Positions 29,094 through 40,373 of a stretch of 64,000 nt of DNA are shown piece by piece. The notes beneath the pieces are model-generated. The model saw only the letters and a list, made by a program, of their open reading frames with translations, was not told the origin of the DNA and did not search any database. The position numbers were made by a program, and so were the translations under genes. The stretch covers positions 744,001 to 808,000 of the forward strand of contig NZ_CP087719.1 of the NCBI RefSeq assembly GCF_020991085.1, written 5' to 3'. Position 1 is the first letter of the stretch, and every line of letters begins with the position of its first letter. The DNA comes from Roseomonas sp. OT10. Its GTDB lineage: Bacteria > Pseudomonadota > Alphaproteobacteria > Acetobacterales > Acetobacteraceae.

Positions 29094-29100
29094 TCCGGAC

Positions 29101-30168
29101 ATGAGCGGAACGGGCCGCGAGGGGCCGCGTCCCCTCGCGCTGGATGGGCTGCGCAAGGGCTTCGGCACCGGCGCGCCCGCTGTGGACGGGGTGAGCATGC
29201 GGATCGAGGAGGGGGAGTTCTTCTCCCTCCTCGGCCCCTCCGGCTGCGGCAAGACCACCACGCTGCGCATGATCGCGGGGTTCGAGCTGCCGGATGCGGG
29301 CCGCATCCTGCTGGGATCGGAGGACATCACCCCCCTGCCGCCGGAGCGGCGCGACATGGGGATGGTGTTCCAGAACTACGCCCTCTTCCCGCACCGGACC
29401 ATCGCGGAGAACGTCGCCTTCGGGCTGCGGATGCGCGGCCTGCCGAAGGCGGAGATCGCCTCCCGCGTCGCCGAGGCCCTGGCCCTGGTCCGCCTGACCG
29501 GCTTCGGGGAGCGGCGCCCGTCGCAGCTCTCCGGCGGGCAGCAGCAGCGCGTCGCGCTGGCGCGGGCCATCGTCATCCGCCCCACCGTGCTGCTCTGCGA
29601 CGAGCCGCTGGGCGCGCTGGACAAGAAGCTGCGCCGCGAGATGCAGTTCGAGCTGAAGCAGCTCCATCGCCGCCTCGGCCTCACCATGGTCTACGTCACC
29701 CACGACCAGGAGGAGGCGCTGACCATGTCCGACCGGATGGCGGTGATGCATGCCGGCCGGGTCGCGCAGCTCGGCCCGCCGGGCGAGATCTACGACCGTC
29801 CCGTCACCCGCTTCGTGGCCGACTTCATCGGCGACACGAACATCCTGGAGGGCGAGGCTTCTGGCGCCGGGCTGGCCATGCCCGGGGGCTGGCACCTGCC
29901 GCTTCCCGTTCCCCCGGCCGGCCGCACCGCCGTCGCCCTGCGCCCCGAGCGGGTGCGGCTGGATGCGCCCGGCCAGGGGCTGGTGGACGCGGCGGTGGAG
30001 GAGGCCAACTTCCTCGGCGATTCCGTGCTGCTCAAGCTGGCCCTTCCGGGCGGCACCCCAATGCTCGCCCGCGCGCCCCGGCACACCGAGGCGCCCTTCC
30101 TGCAACCCGGCGGCCAGGTCAGCCTGGCCTGGCTGCCCGAAGACCCGGTGGTGCTGGCCGATGCTTGA
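29101..30168 (+). CDS. ABC transporter ATP-binding protein, PotA-like
   Basis: 355 residues. Walker A GPSGCGKTT, Q-loop FQNYALFPH, signature LSGGQQQRVALARA, Walker B LLCDEPLGALD and the switch His in VTHDQEEA are all intact. A C-terminal TOBE region (about 260-350; VALRPERVRLD) is typical of the PotA/MalK group. It begins 7 bp after the binding-protein gene, completing an importer encoded permease, permease, receptor, ATPase. Its end overlaps the AroM gene by 8 bases. Confidence 0.95.
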   Translation: MSGTGREGPRPLALDGLRKGFGTGAPAVDGVSMRIEEGEFFSLLGPSGCGKTTTLRMIAGFELPDAGRILLGSEDITPLPPERRDMGMVFQNYALFPHRTIAENVAFGLRMRGLPKAEIASRVAEALALVRLTGFGERRPSQLSGGQQQRVALARAIVIRPTVLLCDEPLGALDKKLRREMQFELKQLHRRLGLTMVYVTHDQEEALTMSDRMAVMHAGRVAQLGPPGEIYDRPVTRFVADFIGDTNILEGEASGAGLAMPGGWHLPLPVPPAGRTAVALRPERVRLDAPGQGLVDAAVEEANFLGDSVLLKLALPGGTPMLARAPRHTEAPFLQPGGQVSLAWLPEDPVVLADA

Positions 30169-30844
30169 TGCTCCGACGACGAACACGACCGCGACGCTGC
30201 GCGTGCTGGTGATCGGCCAGTCGCCGCGCCCGGAGATCGAGGAGCAGTTCGCCCTCGCCGTGCCGGGGATGCGCATTGCCGTCGAGGGCGCGCTGGACGG
30301 CATGACGCGCGAGGAGATCGCGCGCGACGCCGCGCCGCGTTCCGATGCGGACACGCTCTTCACCGTGCTGCCCTCGGGCGAGACGACGAAGATCTCCAAG
30401 GCGGTGGTGACGGAGAAGCTGGTGGGCAAGCTGGGCGTGCCCGGCCCGACGCTGCTCAACTGCACCGGCGCCTTCAAGGGCCTGCCGGAGCGCGCCGACC
30501 TGGTCCAGCCCTCCGCGGTGCTGGAGGGGCTGACGGCGGCGCTGCTGCCGAAGGGCCGGCTCGGCCTCCTCGTGCCCGTGCCGGAGCAGGTGGAGAGCCT
30601 GACCGCCAAGCGTGCCCGCCCGGGGCTGGAGGTGGTGGCGATGCCGCTGCAGCCGCTCTCCGACGAGGCCACAATCGAGGCCGCCGGCCGCGCCATGGCG
30701 GCGCACAAGCCCGACCTGCTGGTGCTGGACTGCATGTCCTACACCGCCGCCGACAAGGCGATCCTGGGGCCGATCGTCGGCTGCCCCGTGCTGGTCTCCA
30801 TCGAGGTCGCGGCCCGTGCCGCCGCCTGCCTGCTGCCGGCCTGA
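30161..30844 (+). CDS. AroM-family protein (possible racemase-like enzyme)
   Basis: 227 residues. The conserved start LRVLVIGQSPRPEIEEQF and the segment VEGALDGMTREEI identify the AroM family, whose biochemical role is not established. Two cysteines lie in turns: LLNCTGAFKGL (C101) and VLDCMSYTAAD (C191). Their placement resembles the two catalytic Cys of Asp/Glu/hydantoin racemases. In classical hydantoin operons a racemase accompanies the hydrolases, so AroM could fill that slot here; this is inference. The ATG at 30161 overlaps the ATPase stop. The DUF917 gene follows 3 bp after its stop. Confidence 0.85.
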   Translation: MLDAPTTNTTATLRVLVIGQSPRPEIEEQFALAVPGMRIAVEGALDGMTREEIARDAAPRSDADTLFTVLPSGETTKISKAVVTEKLVGKLGVPGPTLLNCTGAFKGLPERADLVQPSAVLEGLTAALLPKGRLGLLVPVPEQVESLTAKRARPGLEVVAMPLQPLSDEATIEAAGRAMAAHKPDLLVLDCMSYTAADKAILGPIVGCPVLVSIEVAARAAACLLPA

Positions 30845-30847
30845 TCC

Positions 30848-31924
30848 ATGCGGGAGCTGAGCCTGGAGGATGTGGAGGCGCTGTCCGTCGGCGCCTGGGT
30901 GCTGGGGACGGGCGGCGGCGGCTCTCCCTATCACGCCCTGCTGAACGTGCGCCGGGCCTATGCGGCGGGGAAGCGCGTCTCGCTGATGCAGCCGGAGGAG
31001 CTGGCCGACGACGACTGGGTCGCCGTCATCTCCGGCATGGGCGCGCCGCTGGTGAGCCAGGAGCGGCTGCCGGACAATGAGAGCATCGCCCGCGCCATCC
31101 GGCTGATGGAGGAGTATGCGGGCATCCGCTTCCGCGCGGTGATGAGCATCGAGATCGGCGGCAACAACGGCGTCAAGCCGCTGATGGCCGCGACCGAGCT
31201 GGGTATCCCCGTGCTGGACGCCGATGCCATGGGCCGCGCCTACCCGGAGGCGCAGATGACCAGCTTCGCGGTGGGCGACCTGCGCCCCTGGCCGCTCGCC
31301 ATGGTCGATCCGCGCGGCATCGAGGGCATCGTCGCCAAGGTCCCGTCCTGGAAGTGGATGGAGCGCATGGCGCGCAAGATGTGCGTCGAGCTGGGCTCCA
31401 CCGTCGCCAACTGCAAGGCGCCGCGCACGGGGGCGGAGGTGAAGCGCTGGGGCATCCTGCACACCACCACCCAGGCCATCGACCTCGGCAACGCCGTGCG
31501 CCGGGCGCAGCGCGAGCACAGCGACCCGATCGAGGCGGTGCTGCGCCAGCAGAAGGGCGTGAAGCTGTTCCGCGGCAAGGTGAAGGACGTCGCCCGCCGC
31601 ACCACCGAGGGCTTCCTGCGCGGGACCTTGCAGGTGGAGGGGCTGGACGAGGACCGCGACAGCCGCTTCGAGCTGGCCTTCCAGAACGAATGGGCGGTGG
31701 GCTGGCAGGATGGCGTGCCGCGGGTGATGACGCCGGACCTGATCTGCGTGCTCGACACCGCCTCGGGCGAGGCGATCGGCACGGAGACCATCCGCTACGG
31801 CCAGCGCGTCACCGTCATCGCCCTGCCGGCGCCGCCGGTCTTCCTCACCCCCCGGGGGCTGGAGTTCGTGGGCCCGCGCGCCTTCGGCTACGACCTCGAC
31901 TTCACCTCGGTGTTCCCGTCATGA
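30848..31924 (+). CDS. DUF917-domain protein (S-methyl-thiohydantoin desulfurase-like)
   Basis: 358 residues, the full family length. It begins RELSLEDVEALSVGAWVLGT followed by GGGGSPYHALLNVRRA, the DUF917 signature, with EIGGNNGVKPLM and PVLDADAMGRAYPE further on. The family has been renamed after an S-methyl thiohydantoin desulfurase, so at least one member acts on a sulfur-bearing hydantoin. DUF917 genes often travel with a short HyuA gene, as here: its TGA overlaps the ATG of the next gene (ATGA). This supports a role in (thio)hydantoin-type ring chemistry. Confidence 0.9.
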   Translation: MRELSLEDVEALSVGAWVLGTGGGGSPYHALLNVRRAYAAGKRVSLMQPEELADDDWVAVISGMGAPLVSQERLPDNESIARAIRLMEEYAGIRFRAVMSIEIGGNNGVKPLMAATELGIPVLDADAMGRAYPEAQMTSFAVGDLRPWPLAMVDPRGIEGIVAKVPSWKWMERMARKMCVELGSTVANCKAPRTGAEVKRWGILHTTTQAIDLGNAVRRAQREHSDPIEAVLRQQKGVKLFRGKVKDVARRTTEGFLRGTLQVEGLDEDRDSRFELAFQNEWAVGWQDGVPRVMTPDLICVLDTASGEAIGTETIRYGQRVTVIALPAPPVFLTPRGLEFVGPRAFGYDLDFTSVFPS

Positions 31925-33516
31925 GACGTATCGGCATCGATGTCGGCGGCACCAACACGGATGCCGTGCTGCTGGACGGCGATCGCATCGCCGCCGCGGT
32001 CAAGACGCCCACCACGGCGGACGTGCTCTCCGGCGTGCGCCAGGCGCTGCGGGAGGTGACGGCCTCGGCCGTCACCTCCGGACAACAACCGACGGCCTCG
32101 GCCGTCACCCCCGGACAACAGCCGACGGCCGCCGCCGGTACCACGGCGGTGCAGGCGGTGATGATCGGCACCACGCATTTCGTGAACGCCGTGGTGCAGC
32201 GGCGGGATCTGGAGAAGGTGGGCGCGATCCGGCTGGGCATGCCCGCCGCCGCCTCCCTGCCGCCCTTCTGCGACTGGCCCGCCGACCTGGCGCCGCTGGT
32301 GGAGGGCGCGGTGCACATGGTCGAGGGCGGCTACGACTATGACGGCCGGCCGATCATGCCGCTGGACGAGCGCGGCGTCGCCCGGGCCGCGCGCGCGATC
32401 CGCGAGGCCGGCCTGTCCTGCATTGCCATCAGCGGCATCTTCTCGCCGCTCGATCCCTCGATGGAGGTGCGGGCCGAGGCGATCGTGCGGCAGGAGCATC
32501 CGGAGGCCAGCATCACCCTCTCGCACCAGCTCGGCCGCATCGGCCTGCTGGCGCGCGAGAACGTGGCGCTGATGAACGCCTCCCTCACCCCGCTCGCGCG
32601 CCACACCATCCGCGCCTTCGAGGCGGCGCTGCGCGATGCGGGGATCGACGCCCCGCTCTACGTCACCCAGAACGACGGCACGGTGATCCGCGCGGCCATG
32701 GCGGAGCGCTTCCCCGTCCTGTCCTTCGCCTCCGGCCCGACCAACTCCATGCGCGGCGCCGCCTTCCTGACGGGGCTGAAGGACGCGCTGGTCGTCGATG
32801 TCGGCGGCACCACCAGCGACGTGGGCGCGCTGCGCGCCGGCTTCCCGCGCGAGGCCAATTCCGTCGTCGAGGTCGGGGGCGTCCGCACCCTGTTCCGCAT
32901 GCCCGACCTGCTCTCCATCGGGCTGGGCGGCGGCTCGCACGTCTCCCTCGATCCGCTCTCCATCGGGCCGCGCAGCGTCGGCTTCCGCCTGCTCTCCGAG
33001 GCGCGGGTCTTCGGCGGCGCCACCCTCACCACCACGGATGTCGCGGTGGCGGGCGGGCGGCTGGCGCTGGGCGACGCCGCCCGCGTGGCCGACCTCTCCG
33101 CCGCCCAGGTCGAGGCGGTCTTCGCCCGGGCGGCGCGGATGCTGGAGGATGCGGTGGACCGGATGAAGACCGAGGCCGCGGACGTCCCGCTGCTCGCGGT
33201 CGGCGGCGGCGCCTTCCTGGTGCCGGACCGGCTCGCCGGCTGCTCCGCCGTGCTGCGGCCGGAGAACGGGCACGTCGCCAATGCGGTCGGCGCCGCCATC
33301 GCCCAGGTCTCGGGCGAGGTGGACCAGGTCTTCCAGGGCCTCTCCCGCACCGAGGCGATGGCCGAGGCCGAACGCCTCGCCCGTTCCCGCGCGGTGGAGG
33401 CGGGCGGCGCCGAGGCCAGCCTGTCGCTGGTGGATATCGAGGACCTGCCGCTCGCCTACATGCCCGGCGGCGCGCTGCGGGTGCGGGCGCGGGTGGTGGG
33501 CGACATCGCCGCGTGA
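31921..33516 (+). CDS. Hydantoinase/oxoprolinase family protein, short HyuA
   Basis: 531 residues, the short HyuA form that usually pairs with DUF917 rather than HyuB. Actin-like ATPase motifs are RRIGIDVGGTNTDAVLLDG, VVDVGGTTSDVGALRAG and SIGLGGGSHVSLD. After residue 45 there is an unusual insert in which 11 residues (TASAVTSGQQP and TASAVTPGQQP) are repeated, encoded by a 33-nt tandem duplication at 32058-32123. The frame stays open, so the gene is probably functional. It is the last gene of the operon; a strong hairpin follows 11 bp after the stop. Confidence 0.9.
   Translation: MRRIGIDVGGTNTDAVLLDGDRIAAAVKTPTTADVLSGVRQALREVTASAVTSGQQPTASAVTPGQQPTAAAGTTAVQAVMIGTTHFVNAVVQRRDLEKVGAIRLGMPAAASLPPFCDWPADLAPLVEGAVHMVEGGYDYDGRPIMPLDERGVARAARAIREAGLSCIAISGIFSPLDPSMEVRAEAIVRQEHPEASITLSHQLGRIGLLARENVALMNASLTPLARHTIRAFEAALRDAGIDAPLYVTQNDGTVIRAAMAERFPVLSFASGPTNSMRGAAFLTGLKDALVVDVGGTTSDVGALRAGFPREANSVVEVGGVRTLFRMPDLLSIGLGGGSHVSLDPLSIGPRSVGFRLLSEARVFGGATLTTTDVAVAGGRLALGDAARVADLSAAQVEAVFARAARMLEDAVDRMKTEAADVPLLAVGGGAFLVPDRLAGCSAVLRPENGHVANAVGAAIAQVSGEVDQVFQGLSRTEAMAEAERLARSRAVEAGGAEASLSLVDIEDLPLAYMPGGALRVRARVVGDIAA
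32058..32123 (+). repeat. 33-nt in-frame tandem duplication inside the short hyuA
   Basis: Two 33-nt units (32058-32090, 32091-32123) differ at two positions (a T/C and an A/G). Each encodes 11 residues, so the frame is kept. The duplicated stretch is Thr/Ala/Gln-rich and probably forms a surface loop between early strands of the ATPase fold. Confidence 0.9.
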
Positions 33517-33527
33517 CGGCCGCCTGA

Positions 33528-33563
33528 CCGGCCCCCGCGCTCCGCTGCCGGGGCGGGGGCCGG
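33528..33563. terminator. Perfect 11-bp GC hairpin after the hyu operon
   Basis: CCGGCCCCCGC pairs with GCGGGGGCCGG around a 14-base loop, between the convergent short hyuA and glgX. No T-run follows on either strand. It is a likely shared end point for both transcripts. Confidence 0.6.
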
Positions 33564-33566
33564 GCG

Positions 33567-35891
<2,325 letters not shown>

Positions 35892-36206
35892 GCGGGGAGG
35901 GGGCCTCGAAAGCGATGTTCGTCCAGAACCCCGTCCCCCGGGGGCCGGTTGCGGCCGGCGGCCCATCCTTGTGCGATGCGGCATCGCTGTGGCCGCCGGG
36001 TCACGCCGCCCTGGCCATGGCGCCACCCGGCGCGGACGCGGAACGATACTGCCTTGCAACAGGGTGGACCCGCCCTACCTCCCGGAGGTTGGACGACCCG
36101 GCCTGCGTGGCGTGGTCTCTCGCCGACGTGGCTGCCTCCAGGCGGGCCTTCCATGGCATCGCAGCATCCCGCCCGGCCCCGGGCGGCAGGGAGGGAGGCA
36201 GACCTT
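35892..36206. other. Divergent spacer glgX / DUF2189 gene
   Basis: 315 bp between two divergent starts. The only recognisable signal is the purine-rich GGGAGGGAGG ribosome-binding site of the right-hand gene near 36190. No convincing promoter hexamers, small genes or structured RNA were seen, although promoters for both genes must lie here. Confidence 0.5.
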
Positions 36207-36998
36207 ATGGCCAGCGTCTGGACCATGGACCGCATGGCCGATCCGGCCGCGCCCGCCATCCGCCGGATCGGCAACAGGGATGTCTGGGCGGCACTGGCGC
36301 AGGGTTGGCAGGATTTCCGCGAGACGCCGACGCAACTGGTCTTCCTGGCCCTGCTCTATCCGATCCTGGGCCTGGTCCTGGCGCGGGCGACCTACAGCGG
36401 CGCGCTGATGCCGCTGCTCTGGCCGCTGGTGTCCGGCTTCGCGCTGCTCGGGCCGGTGGCGGCGCTGGGCATCTACGAGCTGAGCCGGCGGCGCGAACAG
36501 GGGCTGCCCACCTCCTGGGCCAATGCCCTCGACGTGCTGCGCTCTCCGGCCATGCCCTCCATCCTGGCCCTGGCGGTGCTGCTGCTGGCGCTCTTCGTCG
36601 CCTGGCTGGGGACCGCGCGGCTGATCTACGACGCCACGGTCGGCGGCTTCGCCCCCGCCAGCCTGGGCGGCTTCCTGCGGCATGTCTTCGAGTCGCCCCA
36701 GGGCTGGCACCTCCTGCTGGTCGGCAATGCGACCGGCGCCGCCTTCGCCCTGGTGGTGCTCACCCTGACGGTGGTGTCCTTCCCGATGCTGCTGGACCGC
36801 AATCCCGGCGCCGGGGCGGCGGTGCTGACCTCCATGCGGGCGGTCATGGCCAATCCTGGCCCCATGCTGCTCTGGGGCATCATCGTCGGGGCGTTGCTGG
36901 TCCTGGGCTCGATCCCGCTCTTCGTCGGCCTGGCGGTCGTCCTGCCCGTGCTGGGCCATGCGACCTGGCACCTGTACCGGCGCATGGTCGCCTCCTGA
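36207..36998 (+). CDS. DUF2189 integral membrane protein
   Basis: 263 residues with about six hydrophobic helices. The N-terminal IRRIGNRDVWAALAQGWQDF and then QLVFLALLYPILGLVLA, together with VSFPMLLDRNPGAGAAVLTS in the second half, fit the DUF2189 family, often near cytochrome oxidase or energy genes. Function is unknown. The ATG at 36207 has GGGAGGGAGG upstream. It is divergent from glgX and ends 125 bp from the convergent aspartate dehydrogenase gene, with a hairpin between. Confidence 0.85.
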   Translation: MASVWTMDRMADPAAPAIRRIGNRDVWAALAQGWQDFRETPTQLVFLALLYPILGLVLARATYSGALMPLLWPLVSGFALLGPVAALGIYELSRRREQGLPTSWANALDVLRSPAMPSILALAVLLLALFVAWLGTARLIYDATVGGFAPASLGGFLRHVFESPQGWHLLLVGNATGAAFALVVLTLTVVSFPMLLDRNPGAGAAVLTSMRAVMANPGPMLLWGIIVGALLVLGSIPLFVGLAVVLPVLGHATWHLYRRMVAS

Positions 36999-37032
36999 CC
37001 CGGGGGGCGGGAGGCTCAGGCACGGCGGCGAC

Positions 37033-37062
37033 GCCCGGGGCCAGACGGTGCCTGCCCCGGGC
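37033..37062. terminator. 9-bp GC hairpin between convergent genes
   Basis: GCCCGGGGC pairs with GCCCCGGGC across a 12-base loop, between the DUF2189 gene and the aspartate dehydrogenase gene. There is no T-run. Confidence 0.5.
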
Positions 37063-37123
37063 CGGGGGACTGGCGAAGCGAGCCGCCCGCGTGGCCGGCC
37101 GTCACGCCTGCCCTGGGAGGATG

Positions 37124-37933
37124 TCAGGTGCCGACGCGGAGGGGCGCGACCAGGCCCTTCAGGCAGGCCAGCAGCGACAGCGGGGTGATCCGGCCGGTGC
37201 GCGGGTTCTCCTCGCTGGGCACGTTCTCGATGGTCATGGTCAACCGCGCGGCGGCCGCCTCGACGCGGATGGTGTGGGTGTTCCGGGTCACGCCGGGATC
37301 GGCCCAGATCTCGACCCTGGTCCGCTCCGGGCCGATGCCCGCCAGGGCGAGGGCGGCCGCCACGTTCACATTCGCGGGGAAGCCCTGCGCGGCGTCGAAG
37401 GCATTGCCGGCGAAGACCCGCAACGGCCCGGTCAGGCCCGTGACGGCGATCCCGTGCTCGACCAGGTAGGGCGCGCCCTCCAGCCCGCGCGGCGGCTTGC
37501 GGGTTTCCAGCGTGACGCTCTCCACCGGGCCCTCGGCCGCGGCGCGCACGGCATCCAGCCCCAGCAGGGCGCCGGTGGGCACCACGATCCGGGCGCCGCT
37601 GCGCCGCGCCTCCTCCACCAGATGCATCCGGGGCAACAGCGCCCCCACCGAGGCCGGGACGAAGATCCGCCCCCGCGCGATGGCGGAGCGGGCGAGGGCT
37701 TCGAAGACGCTGGCCGGGGCCGCCTCGACCACGATCTCCGCCTGTTCCGCCAGCGCTTCCAGGGGCACCACGCGGGGCGGGTCGCGGAAGCCGGCCAGCT
37801 TGGCCGTGGCGCGCTCGGGGTTCCGCGCGGCGACGGCCGTCAGGCGCAGGCCTTCCACCCCGGCATCCAGCGAACGGGCCAGGGGCAGGCCGATGGCACC
37901 CAGCCCGGCGATGGCGACGGTCCTTGGGGACAT
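37124..37933 (-). CDS. Aspartate dehydrogenase (NadX-like)
   Basis: 269 residues. An N-terminal Rossmann motif (VAIAGLGAIGLPLA) and the C-terminal DUF108-type domain with NAFDAAQGFPANVNVAAALALAG and NTHTIRVEAAAARLTMTIEN identify the L-aspartate dehydrogenase family. It oxidises aspartate to iminoaspartate or oxaloacetate with NAD(P). In NAD synthesis it would work with NadA and NadC, but neither is nearby, so a catabolic or amination role is equally possible. The ATG at 37933 starts directly before the dinucleotide motif. A tRNA-His lies upstream on the same strand. Confidence 0.88.
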   Translation of the reverse strand: MSPRTVAIAGLGAIGLPLARSLDAGVEGLRLTAVAARNPERATAKLAGFRDPPRVVPLEALAEQAEIVVEAAPASVFEALARSAIARGRIFVPASVGALLPRMHLVEEARRSGARIVVPTGALLGLDAVRAAAEGPVESVTLETRKPPRGLEGAPYLVEHGIAVTGLTGPLRVFAGNAFDAAQGFPANVNVAAALALAGIGPERTRVEIWADPGVTRNTHTIRVEAAAARLTMTIENVPSEENPRTGRITPLSLLACLKGLVAPLRVGT

Positions 37934-38134
37934 GCGAAGAGTCCTCGTCCGAGCCGGGTGCCGGCGGCACCCCTGGCGGCGCAGGTGCCGCACCGTCCCC
38001 CTGTCCTCTCCCGGTCGTGGAGGCAAGGCCAGGGCGAAGGCCCGACGGCCCGTCCGGGCCGGCCCGCGGGACCCTCCGGCCGGACCCCCGGACGCCGGGG
38101 ACGGACCAGGCGGGCGGATGGCGGGAGGGGAGGC

Positions 38135-38211
38135 TGGGGCGACCTACGGGATTCGAACCCGTGACATCCAAGACCACAACCTGGCGCTCTACCAACTGAG
38201 CTAAGGCCGCC
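38135..38211 (-). tRNA. tRNA-His (GTG)
   Basis: Read on the minus strand this folds into a complete cloverleaf. The acceptor stem GCGGCCT pairs with AGGTCGC (one G-T). The D arm contains AGCTCAGTTGGTAGAGC. The anticodon loop TTGTGGT gives anticodon GTG (38175-38177), and the T loop is TTCGAAT between ACGGG and CCCGT. The extra 5' G (position -1, at 38211) faces C73, the hallmark identity pair of tRNA-His, and the CCA end is encoded (38135-38137). Confidence 0.97.
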
Positions 38212-38308
38212 ACACAGCGGGCGGGGTTTACGGCCGCGACCGGGATCGCGTCAACCGGCGGCGGAGAAGGGCGGGGGGATCTCCCGCCGCCCCCGGCCCC
38301 CCCGGCGC

Positions 38309-39502
38309 TCAGCCCGTCGCGCGCGCCTCGCCGGCGTTGCGCGCCTGCTTCCAGGCCGCCAGCCGTGCGATCGCCTCGTCCAGCACCGTCTCCCGCTTGC
38401 AGAAGGCGAAGCGGGCGTAGTGCGTCGGGGCGTCCGGCCCGTCGTAGAAGGCGCTGACCGGGATGGCCGTGACCTTCGCCGCCTCGGTGATGTGCCGGCA
38501 GAAGGCGACGTCGTCCCCGGCGAAGCCCAGCGGGCGGAAGTCCGCGGTGATGAAGTAGGAGCCCTGGGCCGGCAGCACGCCGAAGCCGAGGCCCGTCAGC
38601 CCGGCGGCCAGCCGGTCGCGCTTGGCCTGCAGCGAGGCGGAGAGGCCCTCGTAGTAGTCGTCGCCCCTGGCCAGCCCGACCGCCACCGCCCGTTGCAGGT
38701 TGGGCGCGGTGGTGAAGGTCAGGTTCTGGTGCGCCTTGGCGACGTTGGGGGCGATGGAGCGGTCGCAGGTGACGTAGCCCACCTTCCAGCCGGTCAGGCT
38801 GAAGGTCTTGCCGGCCGAGCCGATTCGCAGGCAGCGCTCCCGCATGCCCGGCAGGGTCATCAGCGGGATGTGCTTCCAGCCGTCGAAGGTCAGGTGCTCG
38901 TATACCTCGTCGCAGACGGCATAGGCGTCGTGGCGCTGCACCAGCTCCGCGACGAAGGCCAGCTCGGCGGCGGTGAAGACCTTGCCGGAGGGGTTCATCG
39001 GGCTGTTGAGCAGGATCGCCTTGGTCTTCGGGCCGAAGGCGGCGGCCAGCTCGGCGCGCGGCAGCTCCCACCTCGGCGGCGTCAGGCGGACGAGGCGCGG
39101 CACGGCGCCCAGCAGCCGCACCACCGGCAGATAGGTGTCGTAGAGCGGCTCGATCAGCACCACCTCGTCGCCCGGGTTGAGCAGGGCCATGAGGCTCGCC
39201 GTGATCGCCTCGGTCGCGCCGGAGGTGACGACCACCTCCGCCGCCGGGTCGATCTCCAGCCCGTAGAAGCGGCGGTTGGCCGCGGCCACGGCCTCGCGCA
39301 GCTCCGGCACGCCGGTCAGGGGCGGGTACTGGTTGCGGTTGTCCAGCAGCGCGTCGGCGGCGGCGCGGACCACGTCCTGCGGACCCTCCTGGTCGGGGAA
39401 GCCCTGGCCCAGGTTGATAGCGCCGTGCTGCACCGCCAGCGCCGACATCACGGTGAAGACGGTGGTGCCGGTGTTGGACAGCAGCGTGTTCTGCGGCTTC
39501 AT
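38309..39502 (-). CDS. Class I/II PLP aminotransferase (kynurenine/methionine-type)
   Basis: 397 residues. Motifs of fold-type I aminotransferases are INLGQGFPDQEGP, NQYPPLTGVPELREAVA, SPMNPSGKVF, CDEVYEHLTFDG and SAGKTFSLTGWKVGY, which holds the PLP lysine. The set resembles YbdL and kynurenine aminotransferase-like enzymes that use methionine, glutamine or aromatic amino acids. The ATG at 39502 is used: AGGGAGG lies 11 bases upstream. An ATG at 39526 is an alternative. It is divergent from glnB across 372 bp. Confidence 0.92.
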   Translation of the reverse strand: MKPQNTLLSNTGTTVFTVMSALAVQHGAINLGQGFPDQEGPQDVVRAAADALLDNRNQYPPLTGVPELREAVAAANRRFYGLEIDPAAEVVVTSGATEAITASLMALLNPGDEVVLIEPLYDTYLPVVRLLGAVPRLVRLTPPRWELPRAELAAAFGPKTKAILLNSPMNPSGKVFTAAELAFVAELVQRHDAYAVCDEVYEHLTFDGWKHIPLMTLPGMRERCLRIGSAGKTFSLTGWKVGYVTCDRSIAPNVAKAHQNLTFTTAPNLQRAVAVGLARGDDYYEGLSASLQAKRDRLAAGLTGLGFGVLPAQGSYFITADFRPLGFAGDDVAFCRHITEAAKVTAIPVSAFYDGPDAPTHYARFAFCKRETVLDEAIARLAAWKQARNAGEARATG

Positions 39503-40213
<711 letters not shown>

Positions 40214-40317
40214 GCGAGCGAGATTCCGGCAGCCCGCCGGCTGGCCCCGAGGGGCCGGCGCGCGGGGGCCGGCGCCTGCGGGGCGACCCGCTGAGTAACG
40301 GGCGGGGGGGACCCGCC

Positions 40318-40333
40318 TTGGCCAAACATCTGC
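40318..40333 (+). promoter_or_regulatory. Candidate sigma-54 promoter of glnA
   Basis: TTGGCCAAACATCTGC has GG (40320-40321) and GC (40332-40333) in the 12-base phase required by RpoN, with flanking TTGG and TGC matches. A start site near 40344 would leave about 30 bases before the ATG. glnA control by NtrC and RpoN is well known in relatives, which supports the reading. Confidence 0.45.
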
Positions 40334-40373
40334 GGCCCCCGGTCGCAGCTTGAGGGGAACAGGACAGAGCACG

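Noticed and set aside
40301-40316. GGCGGG...CCCGCC stem between glnB and glnA as a terminator
   Set aside because: Only 6 bp, no T-run, and it directly precedes the candidate glnA promoter; chance in such GC-rich sequence is likely.
40350-40373. Upstream TTG as start of glnA
   Set aside because: The ATG at 40374 has the better-placed purine-rich site, and the extra residues are not family-like.
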